From the NCBI GenBank assembly GCA_030760725.1, contig JASWHV010000007.1, positions 22,666,824 through 22,730,823 on the forward strand: a stretch of DNA of 64,000 bases. The letters are read 5' to 3'. The stretch comes from Neostapfia colusana. Its lineage: Eukaryota > Streptophyta > Magnoliopsida > Poales > Poaceae. Both the position numbers and the translations under genes were made by a program. Below are positions 56,181 through 64,000 of this stretch, piece after piece (the stretch's first letter is position 1; every line of letters begins with the position of its first letter). Under the pieces are notes generated by a model. It saw only the letters and a program-made list of their open reading frames with translations. It had not been told where the DNA came from and ran no database searches.

Positions 56181-58391
56181 GAACCCGAAACCCCTGGCTG
56201 CAACCACGTACTTTTATTTTCGACCTCCCGAATCAATGACTTGGAGGCCCTAGCTTCCAACTCGCCGAGTTCCACCCCCTTGCTGGAGTTCAGTCGCCAG
56301 TGAGCATCACCGACAAGCCCCGTCACGTTCGCCGTCGCCGGAGAGAGAGTCGACGAACTGTCTTGCTGCCATTGCTAGGAGGAAGGCCGAGGTAGGTCTT
56401 TGTTACCACCTTACGACATCATCGTGGTTTTCTTCGCATCTGTTTTCTTCGACCAGAAGCCTTTTCGTGTGGACATATCACATATTGATCGGTTTTTGAT
56501 TGTGGAATTGATCTAGATCTTGAGTCAAGATCATCACCACGTCCACACTTGATCCTTACACCCTTGTTCATCGTAAAACCCATGCAAAGCCATTAAAACA
56601 TGCAAGACCACGTACAAACCGAATTAATGAAACTGCACCATGGGATCAGCATGCATCTACACAATTGCATCTTGAGTAAATTTTGTGCATGATGATTGAT
56701 TGCTGTAAATCTTGTATGTGCGTGATCGTAAGTAGAAGGACAAGCTCAGGGAGATATCTGCGAAGGATTTCAACACCATGACTTCGAGATCAATGAACAA
56801 CCAAAGCCACAGGAACAAGGCAAGTGCCCCTTGATCATATTGATCCCATGTTTTGAAACTGTTTTGTTTGCGAAAACTATGTATGCTTGAGTCAACTTGA
56901 TGGGAAACCCTTTGATAGGAGTTTACTAGTTTTGTTAACCACCCTTGTCACCGGGAAAGTTGATGAGCGGGTATGGTCGTTTCTGCTTTTGCTTCGCTGA
57001 GTCCACGGGATAGGGGAAGCGAGATAGAATGTGTCTAGCTACTGCACTCATATGAACAATGGTAATAAGAACTTGATGATGTTAATGAACATGAATCGGG
57101 GGAGATCTAGGCAAGCTTGGTTTATGGAAGTGGTATAATGAGATGGTGGTTTACTTACCGTAGATCTAAAGACCGGTTCATGCCAGCCATGCCAGGAAAG
57201 ACAGTGCCACCACAAGGCCAAATATGGGTGCGGCTTAGCTGACTAATTAGGTAAGTTGCTAGATTGTTATGGACCGTGGAAGGCGCGGGGAATGGGAGTC
57301 GAGAGAGGACTACCCTAGGAACTGCATGGCACAAGAGGGGGCCCGTAGGTGGGAGAATGGTGATTTGAGCCTGCTGGTGAAACTTAGTGAGTCCATACAT
57401 CTAGTGGCCCCTTTGTAAAGGCTATTTTGTGATCTCTCGGCCATACACCAACGGTTGTGTACTGGTATAATGGAGGTTCTGCAGTCGCCGACGGGTAACG
57501 AAATCACAAACTTGTGGGTAAAGTGGTGCCACCTCTGCAGAGTGTAAAACTATCATGATAGCCTAGCTTACGGTCACAAGCGCCTGGATAACTCACATGA
57601 TTAGATGGGATGGTTATTGGGATGGTCATTGGTTTGGTTATTGGATTGGTTATGGTTTGGTCATTAAGGTTTGGTTTCGGGACTGTTGAGTCTTGGTAAT
57701 GAGATTGGGACTGTTGAGTCGTGATAATGAGCTTTGGTCTCGGTTATGAGATGGAATTGAATATGAGATGAGATGGTCATGAATATGAGATGGTATTCAT
57801 GAGCATGAGAAAAGTTGAGAAAGATAAATGTCTGAATGAGACATGAAAAGATGGTGAATCATAAAGGAGGTATGTTGATGTTTTAATTGGGTATATGTTA
57901 GGATTAAATTCACTTAAAGTTAGTTGTTGTTTTTATTATGTTTGTGAAATAAACTTTGCTTTCTGCAATGAGCCTTTTTAATCCTACCTTGCCGTGAGCT
58001 ACATATCATATCTTCCTGCACTTGCTGAGTACGTCATGTACTCAAACTTGCATTATTACTTCATCATCAGCAACAGGAGAAGAGTACTTCGAAGATCACG
58101 TGGAGTACTAGGCGTTCGAACCACCGTCAACTTGCCTGTGGATATGGAGATGAAGCCCGCTGCTGCTGTGTTTAGTTGCTTCCGCTATCGTTTAGAAGAC
58201 TTCCGCTGCTAGAATAAATTAGAGACTTGTGAATGAGACCTTGAGTCTTTGTAACAAAGTACTTAAACCCATTTATTCGTGGTTATATTCTGAATTCAGT
58301 TTGTGGATTACATGTGTATGTGTGATGAACATCCTAGGCACACATATGCATCAGCTGGGTTCAGTGTTTTACGGGACCGGGCGTCACAGAT

Positions 58392-58403
58392 TGGTATCAG
58401 AGC
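58392..58403 (+). promoter_or_regulatory. TekF primer-binding site (tRNA-Met type)
   Basis: TGGTATCAGAGC, an exact match to the common plant initiator-tRNA-Met primer site, starts four bases after the LTR. Two decayed tandem copies of this leader segment follow (TTGGCATTAGAACC at 58440 and TTGGTATCACC at 58495). Confidence 0.9.
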
Positions 58404-58775
58404 TACCACGTTGACCGTAGGACGCAGGCCTAGTCATAGATTGGCATTAGAACCATATTGACCGTAGGATGCAAGCCTAGTTAGAAGTCACAGATTGGTA
58501 TCACCTAGGCACCCTAAAAACACATAGGACTCCCATTAAATAGAAGCTTGAATAGGAGTGATGTGAACTTTTGTGATGATTGTTTGTGCTTGTGTGCTTA
58601 GTGTGAGTTGTGGGACGCTTAAGCGTTTTCCATATCCACATATAGTAGAGAGATGTGAGATGCTACGGCATGTGTTCACATCCTCACATAGACTAATATA
58701 TCTAGTCCATCCACCTTGATGCATATAGTTGGAGGATCAATCTAAACATCTATTCTACCCAACTCTCTCTCACAG
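58404..58775 (+). other. TekF leader without the extra ORF
   Basis: This contains the duplicated primer-site segment (58404-58510) and then jumps (near 58540) to sequence that follows the extra ORF in TekE (from about 51440). It keeps the second hairpin (GATGTGA 58652-58658, TCACATC 58676-58682). The extra ORF is therefore deleted. Confidence 0.65.
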
Positions 58776-59800
58776 ATGGTGAGGGAAAACGCTGGCCGTC
58801 AAAGGAGGAACGTCCGTGGCGACCAGGAACCACAAGAGGATGACCACGTTGAAGTTCTTGAGGATGTTAACCCCGGGGCTGGTGTGAACAACCTTGAACA
58901 GTTGATGGCTCTGCAGAACCAGCTTATGCAAACTATGATCCAAACTATGGGTCAGCTGCAAGCCAACAACAACCATCCTAATCCTATTCCTGTACCACCA
59001 CCACCACCACCACCACCGCCGGCGGCTCATAACCAATTGGGAGAGTTCATGAGGACTCAACCGCCTACTTTTGCACAAGCTAATGATCCCATGGAGGCCG
59101 ACGATTGGTTGAAGTCCATGGAGAAGAAGCTTGCTATTGTTCAGTGCAATGATCGGGAGAAAGTTCTCTTTGCATCACACCAACTTATGGGAGCAGCCGC
59201 TGACTGGTGGGACGCTCTATGCAATGCTCATGTCAACAGGAGACTATCACTTGGACTGAGTTCAAGGAGAGCTTCCGCTCTCATTACGTCCCTGTTGGAG
59301 TCATGATGCTAAAAAAGCAAGAGTTCAAAGGTCTCCGCCAAGGCATGAAGAGCGTGAATGAGTACCTCAACAAGTTCACGCAACTGTCACGGTAATGCCC
59401 CCGAAGATGTCAACTCGGATCAAAGGAAGCAGTACTTGTTCATGAGAGGGTTGAACAATGAGATCCAAGTTCAGCTGCTCAACAATGACTATGTAAACTT
59501 CCAGAAGCTAGTTGACAAAGCTATAGTGGTTGAAAGCAAGATCCATGAGATCGAGCAAGAGGGAAAGAGAAAGATGCCATACCAGCCACAAGGGAGCAAT
59601 GTACGTCCCCGTTTCATGCCCCCAGCTGCACCACAGTATGGATCGTCCACTTCTACTTTTCGCCCTAATCAACCATCGTAGCAACGTCCTGTCATGCAAG
59701 CACCTCGTGTGCCTTTGCCTTCTGCGCCCGTCCAAACATGGGCGCATATGCTCAAAACCACCCTCGCCCTAATGTACCTGCTGTCTTGGGCAACAAGGCA
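58776..59800 (+). pseudogene. TekF gag with frameshifts
   Basis: It starts MVRENAGRQRRNVRG at 58776. The first 150 codons are open (DDWLKSMEKKLAIVQ, GAAADWWDALCNAHVN). A 1-base loss near 59236 shifts the frame relative to TekE, and a 1-base gain near 59394 shifts it again. A stop lies at 59679-59681, and another shift near 59728. The poly-Pro run PPPPPPPPP is at about 59000. The tail leads into the zinc knuckle, with no inversion. Confidence 0.85.
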
Positions 59801-61816
59801 TGCTTTGCATGCGGAGAAGCAGGACAATTTGCAAGTCAGTGCCGGAGGAAAGGCCTCGGATAGGCAAGCAACGCGCCCAAGCAGAACCCGCGGCCGAACG
59901 GAGGAGCTACACAAGGTAACCATGGGCAGCAGAACTTTGCTCGTGGCAACGTGAATCATGTCTCCGCTGAGGAGGCGCAACAGGCTGAGGACGTCGTGAT
60001 TGGTATGTTCCTTGCCAACTCCAACCCAACCACTGTTTTATTTGATTCTGGAGCATCACATTCATTCATATCATCCAAGTACGTTGCCAAGTATAATCTA
60101 CCCATATCACACCTGAAATATACCATGTTGGTTAATTCTCCCGGTGGAGAGATGAGAACTAATATAGTATGTACAAAAGTAAACCTTAAAATAAGGGGGG
60201 TAGACTTCCTTGCCAACCTTATTGTCTTGGATTCCCAAGGGCTTGACATAATACTCGGAATGGATTGGTTAAGCAAGCACAACGGAGTGATCCAATGTGC
60301 TAAGAGGAGCGTGCAGTTGACAAATGAGCACGGTACTCGTATTGAGTTCGATTCAGCCCAACCGGTAACCGAGAAGGCAACATTGAATCACGTCGAAGAA
60401 GCAACATTGGAAAGCATTCCGGTGGTTCAAGAATTTCCGGACGTGTTCCCGGAAGAACTTCCAGGTATGCCACCTGACCGGGACATTGAGTTTTCCATTG
60501 ATCTGGTACCCGGAACTGCACCTATAGCAAATAGGCCATATAGGATGCCCGTTAATGAACTAGTAGAGCTTAAGAAGCAAATTCAGGAGCAGTTAGAAAA
60601 GGGTTTTATACGCCCAAGCTCGTCACCATGGAGAGCCCCCGTGCTATTCATAGACAAGAAGGATGGGACCCAAAGGATGTGTGTGGACTATAGGTCTCTC
60701 AACGAGGTGGCGATCAAGAACAAGTACCCTCTGCCCCAAATAGAGAACCTGTTCGACCAGATGAAAGGTGCCCGAGTTTTCTCTAAGATTGATCTTTGGT
60801 CGGAATACTTCTAGCTGAAGATTAAGCCCTCCGACATACCCAAGACTGCCTTTCGAACATGGTATGGTTCATATGAATATACCGTTATGTCTTTTGGGTT
60901 AACGAATGCACCCGCATATTTCATGTACATCATGAATAAGGTCTTCATGGAGTACCTGGACAAGTTCGTCATGGTTTTCATTGATGATATCATGGTGTAT
61001 TCGAAAAGTGAGGAAGAACATGAAGAACATTTAAGATTGACATTGCAGAAGCTGCGAGAGCATCAATTGTATGGCAAGCTCTGCAAGTGTCAATTTTGGC
61101 TAAAGGAGATATCGTCCCTAGGCCACATCATCTCCAAGGAAGGAGTATCGGTTGATCCCGTAAAAGTGGGAGATGTTCTGAAGTGGAACCAACCACAGAA
61201 CGTGAGGGATATTCGGAGTTTCCTTGGGATGGCTGTATACTATCGCCGGTTCATCAAGGATTTCTCTAAGATAGCAAAGCCTATGACTGAATTTATAGTG
61301 AAGGGAAAAGCATTTCAGTGGACACCCATGTGGCAAGAGAGCTTCGAGGAGCTCAAGAAAAGGCTAACCACAACGTCGGTTTTGGTATTGCCAGACATGA
61401 GCAAGAGCTTTGACATATATTGTGACGCATCAAGGCAAGGGCTTGGATGTGCGCTCATGCAAGAAGGACAAGTGGTAGCCTATGCGTTGAGACAATTAAA
61501 GAAAAACAAGCTGAATTATCCCACGCATGATTTGGAACTTGCAGCCGTGGTGCATGCATTAAAGATTTGGAGACATTATATCCTTGGCCACCGATGTGAG
61601 ATCTATACGGATCATAAAAGCCTGAAATACATATTCACGCAAACGGATTTGAATTTGAGGCAGCGTCGATGGTTGGAACTCATCAAGGATTATGATGTTA
61701 GAATCAACTATCACCCCGGAAAGGCCAATGTAGTAGCTGATGCATTGAGCCGAAAGGGAGCATGTCACCAACTCACGGTTCGAGAGCTACTGCCCGAGCA
61801 GCGCAAGGAGTTCTAA
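59800..61816 (+). pseudogene. TekF pol: zinc knuckle, protease, RT, RNase H
   Basis: The zinc knuckle ACFACGEAGQFASQC lies at 59800-59845; its His is replaced by Gln. A stop follows near 59862. The protease contains LFDSGASHSFIS (about 60040). RT reads GFIRPSSSPWRAPVLF, then TAG at 60812-60814, MSFGLTNAPAYF at 60887, and an intact FIDDIMVYS catalytic motif. RNase H has FDIYCDASRQGLG, THDLELAAVVHAL, YTDHKSLKYIF and ends KANVVADALSRKG. The frame stops at 61814-61816, eight bases before TekD2. With only one stop between 59951 and 61816, this is the best preserved pol in the window. Confidence 0.92.
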
Positions 61817-61823
61817 TGGTTAC

Positions 61824-64000
61824 TGTAACACCCCAAAATTTTGATTCAAAACCCTAAATCCTGTTAAGAGGGGGATTTAAAAATTTTTGGACGTGTTGCA
61901 TGTTTTGCAAAAATTCAAATTCAAACTGGAATTCAAATTAAACTCAAATCAGAAAAGAAATAGAAAAAGAAAAAGAGAAAACAGAAAAAACCGGCCAGTG
62001 GGCCGAAACCCACCAGCCGGCCAAGCCAGCGCCCGCGCCAGCCCGCAGCCGCGCGCGCTGCTGCCTCACACTGACAGGCGGGGCCCATCCGATCGTCGTC
62101 TACCTCGCGACAGCGCCGGATTCCCTCGCACCCGAATCAAAACCGATCGGGATTTCGGCGTATCCCCGCTGAATTCTGTTCGTAGGCGACGCGGACATGA
62201 TCTAAACCACCCCGCCGCCTTCCCCCGTCTATAAAAACCCCGGCCTCATTCTGTTTTTCCCACGCGATCGGCTGTTTTTACTCCGGTGAGAACCGAGACT
62301 TCTCCGGCGAATTCTGGCCGATCTAAGCTCGGAAATTCTGATCTAACTCGCTGGTCTTGATCCACCGCCTCCGGGGAACCTTGCAGGTGCAGGAAACTCG
62401 GTGACTTGCGGTGTAAACACAGCGCCGACGAGCTTCGCTGTGGTTTCGCCTCGGACCTCGTCGCCGATCACTTTCCAGGACCTCCGAGCTCAAGAAAACC
62501 CCCGAGGTGAGATCCCCGACCTCCCCTCTACCGATCTATGCCATAAAATCATAGTTCTAGGAAGAATTCTCGAAAATCCGAAAGTCTCCGATGAGATCGC
62601 CGCTTCCCGCCGCCGTGCGCCGCCGGCAGCGCCGCCCGCGCTCGATCAGAGCGACGTGGCCGCTTGTGTGCCGTTTATTTTAAATCGCACGGTAGGGTTT
62701 AAACCCCGCGTATCGGTTCGATGTTATAATCTCGGCCGTCGGTTTAAAATCGGACGGTCCACGTCAGTCCCGCGTTATAAAGACTGGAAATCTTACGTGC
62801 TACCCCCTGGGGTTCTCGGGAAATAAGAGCTAGCCCCGGAAACTTCTGATCTAACCCCTGGAACTCCAGAAAATCATGTAAATTCATTTAAAAATCAGTT
62901 TTAACCCCTGGACTTAATAAAAATTAGGAAAAACATCTCTGATAAGTGTATCTAGACCCCTGGGAATTCTGAAAATAATATTATAGACCCTGTAGTGGGG
63001 TAAGTTTAACTTTTTAGCCCTGTTTAGTATTTAATTTAGGAAATTGAATATGTGGCTAGTGTTTAAAAATTAAAAAATGGGGCAAACATATTGTCATAAT
63101 TAAATTAAAAACTTTCTCAGTATTTAGAAAACTTTGGAGTGAGATAAAAACATATTTTGGGCTGGGTTGAATCTGTTTAATTTATTATTCACATCTAGGG
63201 ACACAATTTTAAGTAATGAATAGTTTTAGAAAATAGGGAAAATAATTGGTAAATAGTTTACATCAGAGGAAAAGGTCAAAAATATATTAGTAAATATTTT
63301 AGATCAGAACCTATTCTGTTTAGATGAGGTGTCTTGTTATTTTCATAATAAAGTTCACATTTAGGCATAGGAAATAAATCTGAAAATATAGCAACTAGTA
63401 AATGATAAATGGACTTCTAAAATCCAAAGGATTCAGTTTAGGGTTGGTAGAAATTATGAAGACACATATGGAGAAGGAAAATACCTTTCATGCATACTTG
63501 GTAGCTAAAAGGTGTAGTAATTGAATATAAGGAATTTATTTAAATTGGAAACTCATATATATAGTGTGCAAGCATAAATGTGAATACAAAAGTAGGAATC
63601 ATATACATATAATTAAAAGTGTATGCAAGACACAAATCAACACACATAGAGTAACCACAACACATATAATGGTGAATGACTTTCATAAATGTGAATGTAT
63701 GGTTTGTATGAAGTGGAAGTGTGAACTATGTCTTATGGATTGTTGTTTTTCTTTTGCTATGTGTGATGGTATGATGTAGAACCTGCTCAAGAGCAAGTTA
63801 TTCCTTTCCAAGACCAGGACTACCCATTTCAAGAGCAGCAAGAAGGAGGCAAGTGTCCTTGACCACTTTGATCCTATGCTAGGATGTGTAGCTAGAATTA
63901 TTTGCATTGTCAATTGAAATATGAAACCCATGCTAGGAAGTTTCCCTAGAATTGCATTACCTTGTTTCCTTGTAGCTTGGATTGGGATTTATTTTATCAT
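61824..64000 (+). mobile_element. TekD2: second element of the TekD family, 5' LTR start
   Basis: It begins TGTAACACCCC and is collinear with TekD from 35074 to about 37262, roughly 95% alike by eye with small indels (for example a gap near 63390 against 36640-36655). The TATA box is at 62230-62237. The window ends inside this LTR. Open frames here are not genes. Confidence 0.92.
62230..62237 (+). promoter_or_regulatory. TATA box in TekD2 LTR
   Basis: TATAAAAA at the same place as in TekD. Confidence 0.65.

Larger units (their letters stand above)
55150..58388 (+). repeat. TekF 5' LTR (3239 bp)
   Basis: It starts TGTAACACCCTC and ends GGGCGTCACA. It carries a GC-rich minisatellite (55300-55990), a TATA box (56173) and a region shared with TekE and distantly with TekD (CTAAAGACCGGTTCATGCC, 57164; ACTAATTAGG, 57241). 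Confidence 0.9.
55150..61823 (+). mobile_element. TekF: Tekay-like Gypsy element, cut by TekD2
   Basis: 5' LTR (55150-58388), primer site, leader, gag, zinc knuckle, protease, RT and RNase H all lie in the normal order on the plus strand. At 61824 a second element (TekD2) begins, right after RNase H, with gttac as its left flank. Integrase and the 3' LTR should lie beyond the window. Confidence 0.9.

Overview
The window is repeat-rich nuclear DNA from a grass (Poaceae; I lean to a panicoid, at low confidence). The evidence is intron-bearing plant genes with GT-AG splice sites, a plant-only AWPM-19 membrane protein gene, and long grass-type LTR retrotransposons nested in each other. About 45-50 kb is recognisable transposable element and roughly 10 kb (22.7-32.4 kb) is a gene island. 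All alignments were made by eye, so percent identities and some boundaries are approximate.

Layout. (1) 1-22673: a degraded Ty3/Gypsy element of Tat type (TatA). It has a 5' LTR cut by the window edge, fragments of gag, RNase H and integrase, a long 3' region with an antisense ORF remnant, and a 3' LTR. It is split by a 14.7-kb block (about 5.06-19.76 kb) with the order arm - M - inverted arm - inverted M. M itself carries a complete 6-kb CACTA transposon (8828-14824, TSD tct). A hAT-type non-autonomous element (20690-21253) sits in the antisense ORF. (2) 22674-32400: three intact genes. They are a secreted dienelactone-hydrolase-family protein (+), an AWPM-19/PM19-like four-helix membrane protein (+), and RNA polymerase II subunit RPB7 (-, convergent with the second gene). 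Small MITE-like elements and a duplicated AT-rich segment lie between and upstream of them. (3) 32.4-34.7 kb: no gene seen, LTR-like non-coding DNA. (4) 34745-47872: Tat elements TatB and TatC share one LTR (44951-46240). TatB has lost pol but keeps the antisense ORF. Its leader carries a solitary deletion derivative of a Tekay-like chromovirus (TekD, 35074-40605, TSD tcttg). (5) 47873-64000: a nest of Tekay-like elements. TekE is inserted in TatC, TekF in TekE, and TekD2 in TekF; the window ends inside the first LTR of TekD2.

The most unusual signals are these. A clean 2.2-kb internal inversion in TekE spans zinc knuckle, protease, RT and RNase H, while its relative TekF keeps the normal order. 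The arm-M-arm'-M' block is another. TekD and TekE share an extra ORF ahead of gag, followed by conserved hairpins. TekE and TekF share a nonsense codon inside RT. About 56-bp CACTGTG-like minisatellites with CACGTG cores recur in the LTRs of two unrelated retrotransposon lineages. None of the transposable elements appears autonomous as it stands. The three host genes look intact.
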